This document shows, in pieces, positions 52,352-60,949 of a stretch of DNA of 61,038 bases (position 1 is the first letter of the stretch; each line of letters begins with the position of its first letter). Origin of the DNA: an uncultured Clostridia bacterium (lineage in GTDB: Bacteria; Bacillota; Clostridia; TANB77; CAG-508). The notes beneath the pieces were generated by a model. The model had not been told where the DNA came from. It saw only the letters and a program-made list of their open reading frames with translations, and did no database searches. Location: assembly GCA_934177485.1 (NCBI GenBank), contig CAKPPF010000006.1:1-61038 (forward strand). The letters run 5' to 3'. Made by a program: the position numbers and the translations under genes.

Positions 52352-53427
52352 TGATAGATTTAGAATTTTTTAAGAGTAAAAAGGTATTAGTAACTGGACA
52401 TACAGGATTTAAAGGAACATGGCTTTGCAAAATCTTGAGTGATGCTGGTGCAGATGTAATTGGGTATTCAATAGATCCGCCTTCGAATCCTAATTTATTT
52501 GAATTATCTAAAATAGAGAAAAAAATAATATCAATCTATGGAGATGTGAGAGACCTAAATCATTTAAAAGAGGTTTTTATAAAATTTGAACCGGAAATAG
52601 TAATTCATTTAGCAGCTCAGCCATTAGTAATAGAATCGTATAAAAATCCTGTTTATACGTATGAAACAAATGTTATTGGGACGGTAAATATATTAGAATG
52701 TATAAGAAATAGTAAAAGCGTAAAATCATTTTTAAATGTAACTACAGATAAAGTTTATAAAAATAGAGAATGGGAATGGGGATATAGAGAAAATGAAGAA
52801 CTAGACGGATATGACCCATATTCTAATAGCAAGTCATGCTCAGAACTTGTAACACATAGTTATAAGAGCTCTTTTTTTAATGATAATAGAGTAAAAATTT
52901 CTACAGCAAGAGCAGGAAATGTAATAGGAGGTGGAGATTTTGCTAAAGATAGAATTATTCCAGATTGCGTTAGAGCAGCAATAAAAAGAGAAAAAATAAT
53001 TGTTAGAAATCCGCATTCAATAAGACCATATCAACATGTTTTAGAACCATTATTTGCTTATTTAATGATAGTTCAAAAACAATATGAAGATGATACCTAT
53101 TCTGGTTATTATAATATTGGACCAGATGACTGTAATTGTATAACAACAGGAAAAATTGCGGAATTGTTTTGCAGGTATTGGGGAGAAAATTTAGAATGGG
53201 AAGATACATCGTCTATAAATGCACCACATGAGGCTACTTACCTAAAATTGGATTGTTCTAAATTCAAAAGAAAGTTTAACTGGAAACCTGTATGGAACAT
53301 TGAAAAAGCAATTGAAAAAACTGTTGAATTTTCAAAAGCGTATAAAAATGGAGAAAATATTGAAAAAATAATGGGTGAACAAATCCTAGAATTTATAAAA
53401 GAAAGTGAGAATAAACAATTATGTTAA
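52351..53427 (+). CDS. rfbG: CDP-glucose 4,6-dehydratase
   Basis: The ATG at 52351 overlaps the rfbF stop by one base (TAATG) and gives 358 residues. NAD-binding GHTGFKGTW (about 17-25), TTDKVYKN (about 130-137, catalytic Thr/Asp region), and DPYSNSKSCSE with the YxxxK (about 156-166) identify an extended SDR of the CDP-glucose type. It makes CDP-4-keto-6-deoxyglucose. An earlier in-frame ATG inside rfbF is not used. Confidence 0.96.
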   Translation: MIDLEFFKSKKVLVTGHTGFKGTWLCKILSDAGADVIGYSIDPPSNPNLFELSKIEKKIISIYGDVRDLNHLKEVFIKFEPEIVIHLAAQPLVIESYKNPVYTYETNVIGTVNILECIRNSKSVKSFLNVTTDKVYKNREWEWGYRENEELDGYDPYSNSKSCSELVTHSYKSSFFNDNRVKISTARAGNVIGGGDFAKDRIIPDCVRAAIKREKIIVRNPHSIRPYQHVLEPLFAYLMIVQKQYEDDTYSGYYNIGPDDCNCITTGKIAELFCRYWGENLEWEDTSSINAPHEATYLKLDCSKFKRKFNWKPVWNIEKAIEKTVEFSKAYKNGENIEKIMGEQILEFIKESENKQLC

Positions 53428-54758
53428 TAGAAAAAACAGAACAAGAAGCAAGAAAAAAGATTTTAAACCTTGTAGAAGAATATTGTAATAAATACCATAA
53501 CATAAAGCAAGAATTTAAAGAAGGCGATAGAATATCATATGCTTCAAGAGTATATGATAGCAAAGAAATGGTAAACTTAGTTGATAGTGCATTAGAATTT
53601 TGGCTCACATCAGGTAGATATACTAAAGAATTCGAAAGAAAGTTGGCTGAATATTTAAACATTAAATATTGTTCTCTTGTTAATTCTGGTTCATCAGCAA
53701 ATCTACTAGCCTTTATGGCATTAACTTCTCCATTATTAAAGGAAAAAGCAATAAAAAGAGGAGATGAAGTAATAACAGTTGCTTGTGGTTTTCCAACAAC
53801 AATTGCACCAATTATACAATTTGGTGCAGTTCCGGTATTTGTTGATGTTACTATACCGCAATATAATATAGATGTTAAAATGTTGGAAAAGGCATTATCA
53901 CCAATAACCAAAGCCGTTATGATAGCACATACATTAGGAAATCCATTTGACTTACAGAAGGTAAAAGAGTTTTGTGACAAACATAAATTATGGCTTATTG
54001 AAGATAATTGCGATGCTTTGGGCTCAAAATACATTTTAGATGGAAAAGAACAGTATACTGGTACAATTGGAGATATAGGAACATCTAGCTTTTATCCACC
54101 ACACCATATGACAATGGGAGAAGGAGGAGCTGTTTATACTAATAATAGTTTATTAAATAAAATAATTAAATCATTTAGAGATTGGGGAAGAGATTGTAGT
54201 TGCCCATCTGGAATAGATAATTTATGTGGACATAGATTTGATAAGCAATATGGACAACTGCCAGTTGGATATGATCATAAATACGTATATTCACATTTTG
54301 GATACAACTTAAAAGCAACTGACATGCAGGCTGCGATTGGATGTGCTCAAATTGATAAAATGCCTTTATTTGTAGAAAAAAGAATACATAATTTTAATAG
54401 ATTAAAAGAAGGACTAAAAGATGTTCAAGATAAATTAGTACTACCAGAACAATGTGAAAATTCAACTCCAAGTTGGTTTGGATTTTTGATTACATGTAAA
54501 GAAGGAATTGATAGAAATAAAGTAGTAGAATATTTAGAAAAAAATAATATTCAAACTAGAAATTTATTTGCTGGTAACATAATAAAACATCCTTGCTTTG
54601 ATGAAATAAGAAACAAAAAAGAAGCATATAGAGTAGTTGGAAATTTAGAAAATACGGATAGAATAATGAAGGACACATTTTGGATTGGAGTATATCCAGG
54701 AATGACGGATGAAAAGATAGATTATATGATAAAAACAATAAAAGAGGTTATAAAATAA
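53421..54758 (+). CDS. rfbH: CDP-4-keto-6-deoxyglucose-3-dehydrase (RfbH/E1)
   Basis: A 445-residue PMP- and [2Fe-2S]-dependent dehydrase that removes the C3 hydroxyl. PLP-fold motif SLVNSGSSANLLA (about 84-96) is clear. The usual catalytic Lys is replaced by His (HH at 228-229 in PPHHMTMGEGG), the hallmark of E1 enzymes. Cysteines of the iron-sulfur cluster lie in DCSCPSGIDNLCGHRF. It overlaps rfbG by seven bases. The partner reductase (E3, RfbI/AscD-type) is not seen in this window. Confidence 0.95.
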   Translation: MLIEKTEQEARKKILNLVEEYCNKYHNIKQEFKEGDRISYASRVYDSKEMVNLVDSALEFWLTSGRYTKEFERKLAEYLNIKYCSLVNSGSSANLLAFMALTSPLLKEKAIKRGDEVITVACGFPTTIAPIIQFGAVPVFVDVTIPQYNIDVKMLEKALSPITKAVMIAHTLGNPFDLQKVKEFCDKHKLWLIEDNCDALGSKYILDGKEQYTGTIGDIGTSSFYPPHHMTMGEGGAVYTNNSLLNKIIKSFRDWGRDCSCPSGIDNLCGHRFDKQYGQLPVGYDHKYVYSHFGYNLKATDMQAAIGCAQIDKMPLFVEKRIHNFNRLKEGLKDVQDKLVLPEQCENSTPSWFGFLITCKEGIDRNKVVEYLEKNNIQTRNLFAGNIIKHPCFDEIRNKKEAYRVVGNLENTDRIMKDTFWIGVYPGMTDEKIDYMIKTIKEVIK

Positions 54759-54761
54759 TAA

Positions 54762-55193
54762 ATGGATAAATTAAAAGGACTAGTAATTCAATTTATGAAA
54801 TTTGGTATGGTAGGTGCTATAAACACAATATTATCATATGGGATAACTAATGGAATGTATTATTTATTGAATTTAAATGAACAAATGTCAAATATAATAG
54901 CTTTTACAATTACTGTATTTATTTCATTTATACTTAATAGAAAGTTTGTCTTTAACGTAAAGAATGAAAAAAATAATGATGCAAAGAACTGGATTAAAAG
55001 TCTATTAAAGGTATATATTTCATATTCAATAACAGGGTTATTCCTAACAGCAGGTTTATTATATTTAGAGGAACAGATTTTTAAAATTCCTCATTACATA
55101 GCTACTTTAATGAATTTAGTAGTTACAATACCAGTTAATTTTATATTAAATAAATTTTGGGCGTATAAAGGAGAAGAAAAAAATGAAGATTAA
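54762..55193 (+). CDS. gtrA: GtrA family flippase-like protein
   Basis: A 143-residue protein with four membrane helices, starting with KFGMVGAINTILSYGITNG, and containing FILNRKFVFN, which is diagnostic for GtrA (PF04138-type). GtrA is thought to flip undecaprenyl-phosphate sugars. Only three bases separate it from rfbH, and it overlaps the TPP enzyme start by 11 bases. Confidence 0.93.
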   Translation: MDKLKGLVIQFMKFGMVGAINTILSYGITNGMYYLLNLNEQMSNIIAFTITVFISFILNRKFVFNVKNEKNNDAKNWIKSLLKVYISYSITGLFLTAGLLYLEEQIFKIPHYIATLMNLVVTIPVNFILNKFWAYKGEEKNED

Positions 55194-57006
55194 AGTTTCA
55201 GATTATATTTCAGAATTTTTGGTAAAAAATAATATTTCACATGTATTTACAGTTACAGGTGGAGGTGCAATGCATTTAAATGATAGTTTGGGCCATCAAA
55301 AGGGATTGAAATGTATATACAACCACCATGAACAAGCATGTGCAATAGCTGCAGAAAGTTATGCAAGAATTCATAATAAAATTGCAGCTGTTTGTGTTAC
55401 AACAGGACCTGGTGGAACTAATGCGTTAACAGGAGTAGTTGGTGGCTACTTGGACTCTATACCAATGTTAATAATATCTGGGCAAGTAAGATATGATACT
55501 ACAGCAAGAAGCACGGGATTAAAATTAAGAGCTATGGGAGATCAAGAATTTGACATTTGCAAGGCAGTAGAATCAATGACTAAATACTGTGAAATGATAA
55601 TTGATCCTAAAAAGATAAGATATTGCTTAGAGAAGGCAATTTATATTGCTTATAATGGTAGACCTGGACCATGCTGGTTAGACATTCCTTTAAATGTTCA
55701 AGGAGCATATATTGAAACAGACGAACTTGAGGAATATAATCCAGATGAATATGCAAAAACATTGCCTCCAAAGGTTAATGATGAGATAATAGGATTAATA
55801 ATAGATAAAATAAAAAAATCTAATAGACCTGTATTATATGCTGGAAATGGAATAAGACTATCTAATGGATATAAAGAATTTAAAAACGTAATTGAAAAAC
55901 TAAATATACCAGTAATTACAGCGTGGGATAGTATAGACTTAATACCTGATGAACATCCACTATATGTTGGAAGAGCAGGAATTATGGGAGATAGAGCAGG
56001 GAATTTTGCTGTACAAAATAGTGACTTAGTAATATCAATAGGATGTAGGCTAAGTATAAGACAAGTTGGATACAATTGGAAAACATGGGCAAGAGAAGCT
56101 TATAAAATAGCTGTGGATATAGACCAAAATGAGTTAGAAAAACCAACATTAAATATAGATATGAAAATTTGGGCAGATGCTAAGGATGTATTAAATAAGT
56201 TAGATAAGGAAATTGGTAATGATAGTAAATTATTTGCAAATAATGAATGGCTTAATATATGCAGTAATTGGAAAAAAGAATATCCTGTAGTTCTTCCTAA
56301 ACATTATAAAAACATAGATGGAATGGCTAATGTTTATTATTTTATAAAAGAATTGAGTAGTAGACTAAAGGAAAAACAAATTACAGTTGTGGGTAATGGA
56401 TCAGCATGTGTTGTAGGAAGCCATGCATATGTGATAAAGCCAGAACAAAGATTTATTATAAATTCTGCAATTGCGTCAATGGGATATGATCTACCAGCAG
56501 CAATAGGAGCCGCATATGCAAAAGAAAATGATATGGATATAATATGCGTTACAGGTGATGGAAGTATACAAATGAATTTACAAGAGCTTCAAACTATTAT
56601 TCATCATAAAATGCCTATTAAAATTTTTATAATAAATAATAATGGATATCACTCAATAAGACAAACACAAAACAATTTATTTAACAATAAGCTTGTTGGA
56701 ATAGGACCAGAAAGTGGGGACTTAAGCTTTCCAGACATGTCTAAAATTGCTAATGCATATGGATATCCTTATATTTCTGCTAGCAAAAATGAAGAGATAC
56801 CAGAGACAATAGAAAAAGTACTACAAATTAAAGGACCTGCTATTTGTGAAATATTTGTTTCTTCAAAACAAGAATTTGAACCTAAATCAAAAACAAAAAA
56901 ATTAAAAGATGGTACTTTGGTATCTCCACCGCTAGAGGATCTAGCACCATTCTTGAATAAAGAAGAACTAAAAAAGAATATGATCATACCATTAGTAGAA
57001 GAATAG
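55183..57006 (+). CDS. TPP-dependent enzyme, YerE/acetolactate synthase-like
   Basis: A 607-residue three-domain TPP enzyme. The PYR domain has YNHHEQACAIAAESYAR with the activating Glu (about residue 50), GPGGTNALTGV (about 85-95); the PP domain has TGDGSIQMNLQELQTI (about 458-473) and NNNGYHSIRQTQ (about 485-496) for Mg-TPP. It is longer than typical for sugar-linked members but has no acetolactate synthase regulatory neighbours. Placed inside rfbFGH-Gtr genes it most resembles YerE, which transfers acetaldehyde from pyruvate to CDP-3,6-dideoxy-4-ketohexose. Confidence 0.85.
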   Translation: MKIKVSDYISEFLVKNNISHVFTVTGGGAMHLNDSLGHQKGLKCIYNHHEQACAIAAESYARIHNKIAAVCVTTGPGGTNALTGVVGGYLDSIPMLIISGQVRYDTTARSTGLKLRAMGDQEFDICKAVESMTKYCEMIIDPKKIRYCLEKAIYIAYNGRPGPCWLDIPLNVQGAYIETDELEEYNPDEYAKTLPPKVNDEIIGLIIDKIKKSNRPVLYAGNGIRLSNGYKEFKNVIEKLNIPVITAWDSIDLIPDEHPLYVGRAGIMGDRAGNFAVQNSDLVISIGCRLSIRQVGYNWKTWAREAYKIAVDIDQNELEKPTLNIDMKIWADAKDVLNKLDKEIGNDSKLFANNEWLNICSNWKKEYPVVLPKHYKNIDGMANVYYFIKELSSRLKEKQITVVGNGSACVVGSHAYVIKPEQRFIINSAIASMGYDLPAAIGAAYAKENDMDIICVTGDGSIQMNLQELQTIIHHKMPIKIFIINNNGYHSIRQTQNNLFNNKLVGIGPESGDLSFPDMSKIANAYGYPYISASKNEEIPETIEKVLQIKGPAICEIFVSSKQEFEPKSKTKKLKDGTLVSPPLEDLAPFLNKEELKKNMIIPLVEE

Positions 57007-57078
57007 ATTTAAAAGTGGAGAAAAAAGGCAGATATCAGATCATATTGTAAAAAGTTTGATTGAAAAAAGTAAATTTAA

Positions 57079-57162
57079 TATAGAGAAGGTATACCTATAA
57101 AAGTTATTGTAATAAATAACCATTCGCTAGAAATGATTAGACATTTTCAAGAAATATTATAA
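57079..57162 (+). pseudogene. Fragment of a second TPP enzyme
   Basis: The frame reads IPIKVIVINNHSLEMIRHFQ (57091-57150), then EIL and a TAA at 57160-57162. This is the Mg-TPP-binding segment of acetolactate synthase-like enzymes and parallels KIFIINNNGYHSIRQTQ in the intact gene, but differs enough to be a paralogue and not a simple duplicate. A stop at 57076 closes the frame upstream. About 180 bases separate the intact gene from the next one. Confidence 0.65.
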
Positions 57163-57187
57163 AAAAACAAGTAAAGGAAAATATTAT

Positions 57188-58120
57188 ATGAAAAAGGTGA
57201 TTATTACTGGTGCAACAGGAATGATTGGTCATGCATTGATAGAATATTTATTAAATAGAAACATAGAAGTTTTAGCAATAATTAGAGAAAATAATAATAG
57301 AAAAAATAATTTGCCAAATCATAAACTATTAAAAATAGTAGAATGCAATCTAGAAAATCTATCTAAAATAAATATAACTGAAAATGATTATGATGTTTTT
57401 TTCCATTTTGCGTGGGACGGCACATTTGGAATTTCAAGAAATGATACTACATTGCAAATGAAAAATGTGCAATATACAAAAGACGCAGTAGAACTTGCTA
57501 AAAAAACTGGATGTAGTACGTTTATAGGGGCTGGCTCTCAAGCAGAATTTGGAAGAGTGGAAGGAATTATATCAGAAGATACAATACCTAATCCAGAAAA
57601 TGAATATGGAAAAGCTAAATTAATTGCATCGGAAGAAAGTAGAAAATTAGCAAATCAATATAACATTAAACATATATGGACGAGGATATTTAGTGTTTAT
57701 GGACCGTATGATAGAATGGAAACAATGATAATGAATACAATTAAAACAATGATAGAAGAAAATGAATCACCTAAATATACAAAAGGCGAGCAACTATGGG
57801 ATTATATATATTCTACAGATGTTGCAAAAGCTATGTACCTACTTGCACAAAAAGGTAAAACAAATGAGACATATTGTATTGCTTATGGGGAACAACACAA
57901 ATTATATGAATACATAGAAGAAATAAGAGATAATATTAAACCAAATATTAAACTTAGATTAGGCGAAATTTCATATTCACCCAATCAAGTTATGAACTTA
58001 TGTGTTAGTATAAATAAATTAAAAAATGATACAGGATTTATTCCAGAAGTTAATTTTGAAGAAGGAATAAACAAAACGGTAAAATGGTATAAAGAGAGGA
58101 TGAAAAATGAAAAAAATTAG
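57188..58120 (+). CDS. NAD-dependent sugar epimerase/dehydratase-like SDR
   Basis: A 310-residue extended SDR: GATGMIGHALIEYL (about 8-21), AGSQAEFG (about 116-123, catalytic Ser/Thr region) and YGKAKLIAS (YxxxK, about 139-147). It could reduce the keto branch made by the TPP enzyme, the job given to YerF in yersiniose synthesis; another sugar step is possible. It overlaps gtrB by 14 bases. Confidence 0.85.
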   Translation: MKKVIITGATGMIGHALIEYLLNRNIEVLAIIRENNNRKNNLPNHKLLKIVECNLENLSKINITENDYDVFFHFAWDGTFGISRNDTTLQMKNVQYTKDAVELAKKTGCSTFIGAGSQAEFGRVEGIISEDTIPNPENEYGKAKLIASEESRKLANQYNIKHIWTRIFSVYGPYDRMETMIMNTIKTMIEENESPKYTKGEQLWDYIYSTDVAKAMYLLAQKGKTNETYCIAYGEQHKLYEYIEEIRDNIKPNIKLRLGEISYSPNQVMNLCVSINKLKNDTGFIPEVNFEEGINKTVKWYKERMKNEKN

Positions 58121-59039
58121 CGTTGTAATACCTTGTTTTAATGAACAAGAAAATGTTGTTGAAATAAGTAAAGCGGTTGTAAATGAGTTAGAAAAATTTA
58201 AAAAATATGATTATGAAATTATTTTTATAGATAATAGCTCAACTGATAATACACAAAATTTAATTGAAAATATATGCGCAAAAAATTCAAGAATTAAAGC
58301 AATATTTAATGCTAAAAATTTTGGACAATTTAATTCTCCGTATTATGGCTTATTACAGACCAGTGGAGATTGTACAATACTGCTAGCAGCTGATTTTCAA
58401 GATCCTATAGAAATGATACCAAAGTTTATAGAAGAATGGGAAAATGGGTATAAAATTGTAATAGGAATTAAAAATAAAAGCCAAGAAAATAAGTTTATTT
58501 ATTTTTTGCGCTCATGCTATTATAAAATCATAAAAAAAATGTCTGAAACAGAACAAATAGAACATTTTACCGGATTTGGACTTTACGATAAGAAATTTAT
58601 AGATGTGTTAAAACAACTAGATGATCCATCTCCTTTTCTAAGAGGAATAGTTGCAGAGCTAGGATTTAAAAGAAAAGAAATACCATATGAGCAGCCTAAG
58701 AGAAGAGCTGGAAAAACTCATAATAATTTTTATTCGTTATATGATGCAGCAATGATTAGTTTTACATCATATACCAAAGTTGGTTTAAGACTGGCTACAT
58801 TTGTTGGAATTGCTGTTGGATTTATTAGCTTTATAATAGGAGTTGTATATCTAATCTTAAAATTAGTTTATTGGGAAAGATTTGCAGCTGGAACAATCCC
58901 TATTCTTATAGGAATGTGTTTCTTAGGTGCAATACAACTATTTTTTATTGGATTCTTGGGAGAATATATCTTATCGATAAATGTCAGAGTGAAAAATAGG
59001 CCTTTGGTAATAGAAGAAAGAAGAATAAATTTTAAATAA
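58107..59039 (+). CDS. gtrB: GtrB-like undecaprenyl-phosphate glycosyltransferase
   Basis: A 310-residue GT2 enzyme of the DPMS type: VVIPCFNEQENV (5-16), IIFIDNSSTDNT (about 38-49), LLAADFQDPIEMI (about 92-104, metal motif), then two C-terminal helices (about 230-255, 265-290). GtrB proteins load a sugar on undecaprenyl phosphate. With GtrA and GtrII it makes a three-component surface glycosylation system. Confidence 0.92.
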   Translation: MKKISVVIPCFNEQENVVEISKAVVNELEKFKKYDYEIIFIDNSSTDNTQNLIENICAKNSRIKAIFNAKNFGQFNSPYYGLLQTSGDCTILLAADFQDPIEMIPKFIEEWENGYKIVIGIKNKSQENKFIYFLRSCYYKIIKKMSETEQIEHFTGFGLYDKKFIDVLKQLDDPSPFLRGIVAELGFKRKEIPYEQPKRRAGKTHNNFYSLYDAAMISFTSYTKVGLRLATFVGIAVGFISFIIGVVYLILKLVYWERFAAGTIPILIGMCFLGAIQLFFIGFLGEYILSINVRVKNRPLVIEERRINFK

Positions 59040-59056
59040 AGTTAGAGGAATAAAAA

Positions 59057-60109
59057 ATGAAATTATTAATGCATACGTGTTGCGCTCCGTGTAGTGTATA
59101 CTGTATAGATAGTTTAAGAGACGAAGGAATAGAACCAGTATTATACTGGTATAACCCTAATATACATCCATATATCGAATATAAAACAAGAAGAGACACT
59201 CTAAAAGAATACTCAAAAATGATAAATGTACAAGCTATATTTAATGAAGAATATGGCTTAGATAATTTTTGTAAAAACGTAATAAATGACCTGGAAAATA
59301 GATGTGTAAACTACTGCTATAAGGTTAGGTTAGAAAAAACAGTACAATATGCAAAAGAAAATGGGTATGATGCTTTTACAAGTACTTTATTTGTAAGTCC
59401 ATATCAAAAACATGAAGAACTAAAAAAACTTTGTGAGCAACTTGCAGTAAAATATAATATACAGTTTTTATATAGAGATTTTAGAGTAGGATTTAGAGAA
59501 GGACAAGCTAAAGCAAGAGAACTTGGATTATATATGCAAAAATATTGTGGATGTATTTTTTCAGAACCGATTCCAAATGATGACCACAATAAAGTAGAAT
59601 TAAAATTACCAGAAGGATTTGAATTCTTACCTGTTGAACGAAACATTGTTATAAGAAAAGAAAGAGAAAACAAAGAACAATATATGAATTTACTACTTGA
59701 GGCAGATCCAAGTGAAAAGTTAATTAGACAGTATTTAGTAGATGGCGATTTATTTGTTTTAACTTACAAAAATGAAGTTGCCTGTGTTGCTGTTGTAACT
59801 AAAGAAGATAATGATACATGTGAATTAAAAAATATTGCGACAGAAGAAAAATACAGAGGCAAAGGTTATGCTAAAAAGATGTTAAAATATTTAGCAGACA
59901 ATTATAAGCAAAAATATCATAAGATGTTAGTTGGAACAACAGAAAATAATATTCCATTCTATGTAAAACAAGGTTTTGATAAATACGAAAAAACAATAAA
60001 AAATTTCTTTATTGATAATTATGAAGAAGAAATAAATGATGGAGAATTAGTTTGTACTGATATGATATATTATTCAAAAGATTTAAAGATGAGTAATAGT
60101 AAAAAATAG
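59057..60109 (+). CDS. queH: QueH epoxyqueuosine reductase fused to a GNAT domain
   Basis: Residues 1-175 are QueH (DUF208): HTCCAPCSVYCID (6-18), CVNYCYKVRLEKT (about 83-95), and KYCGCIFSE (about 167-175), supplying the iron-sulfur/metal cysteines, for the final reduction of epoxyqueuosine in tRNA to queuosine. After a linker, about 215-350 is a GNAT acetyltransferase: VACVAVVTKEDNDTCELKNIATEEKYRGKGYAKKML contains the acetyl-CoA loop (RGKGYA, starting near 270) and GFDKYEKT near the end. Typical QueH is about 180-230 residues, so this is a fusion. It closes the string of overlapping genes. Confidence 0.93.
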   Translation: MKLLMHTCCAPCSVYCIDSLRDEGIEPVLYWYNPNIHPYIEYKTRRDTLKEYSKMINVQAIFNEEYGLDNFCKNVINDLENRCVNYCYKVRLEKTVQYAKENGYDAFTSTLFVSPYQKHEELKKLCEQLAVKYNIQFLYRDFRVGFREGQAKARELGLYMQKYCGCIFSEPIPNDDHNKVELKLPEGFEFLPVERNIVIRKERENKEQYMNLLLEADPSEKLIRQYLVDGDLFVLTYKNEVACVAVVTKEDNDTCELKNIATEEKYRGKGYAKKMLKYLADNYKQKYHKMLVGTTENNIPFYVKQGFDKYEKTIKNFFIDNYEEEINDGELVCTDMIYYSKDLKMSNSKK

Positions 60110-60130
60110 TAATTTGTAGAGGAGGATTTT

Positions 60131-60526
60131 ATGAATAATTGTATTGTATTATATGATGATTGGCAATTTGAATGTTGTGGCGAAGATTTTGAAGTTGGTA
60201 GTAATATTAAGTGGTTAGTTTTAAATGCTGAAAGTATAGATTTACCAATAAAAACAGATAAAATAGATTATTTTTATGAGGCACATAGCTCTGACTATGA
60301 AAAATTATTTGTTTTAGAGGGGAAAATAAAACAAATAAAAGCATTATATGAAAAATATAGAACTGCAGATGATAATCCGAGATTATTAGTTCCTGTTGAC
60401 GGAGTATTAGATAATATACATTCTAGTAAAGAAAAGGCTATGCAAAAAGATGATATGGTGTTTTCATACTATCTCGTTTATATAGAGATTTATTCTATTA
60501 GGTCTGCATTAAAAAGTGAAGTTTAG
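60131..60526 (+). CDS. DUF6578-like hypothetical protein
   Basis: A 131-residue soluble protein. The N-terminus WQFECCGEDFEVGSNIKWLV (about 11-30) resembles the DUF6578-type pattern W-CCG-PF-VG-W from memory. The rest is acidic with no catalytic motif. GGAGG precedes the ATG at 60131. Function unknown. Confidence 0.7.
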   Translation: MNNCIVLYDDWQFECCGEDFEVGSNIKWLVLNAESIDLPIKTDKIDYFYEAHSSDYEKLFVLEGKIKQIKALYEKYRTADDNPRLLVPVDGVLDNIHSSKEKAMQKDDMVFSYYLVYIEIYSIRSALKSEV

Positions 60527-60574
60527 ATAAATTACAAGTTATAGAGATATAGAACGGAAGATGAAGTGGTAAAT

Positions 60575-60922
60575 ATGAATCAAATAGATTTAATCGTATA
60601 CTAAAGCCAAAATAATTATAATATTTCTGCAGAAGTTTTATATGATAATGAAGATTTTTGAATCAACCAAAAATCTTCATTGTCAAAATTACTTGATGTA
60701 GAAGTAAATACGATAAATTATCATTTAAAAGAAATTTTTGAAACACATGAATTAGAAGAAAATCGAACTATTCGAAAAATTCGAACAGTTTAGAAAGAAG
60801 GAAACAGAGAGGTTTCGAGAGAAATATCATTTTATAGTTTAGATGCAATTATAGCAGTTGGATATAGAGTAAACTCAAGACAAGTGGAGTATTTTATGCT
60901 TGTTTTTATTGATGAATTGTAA
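60575..60922 (+). pseudogene. RhuM family protein, inactivated by three stop codons
   Basis: In one frame from ATG 60575 the translation follows RhuM: YNISAEVLYDNEDF, NTINYHLKEIFETHELEE, KEGNREVSREISFYSLDAIIAVGYRVNSRQ. It is interrupted by TAA (60602), TGA (60659) and TAG (60791) and ends early at 60920-60922. The stop positions match expected Gln, Trp and Gln codons, so each is a single GC to AT transition. Confidence 0.85.
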
Positions 60923-60949
60923 ATTAAATAATGGAGAGGAGGAGGTTAA

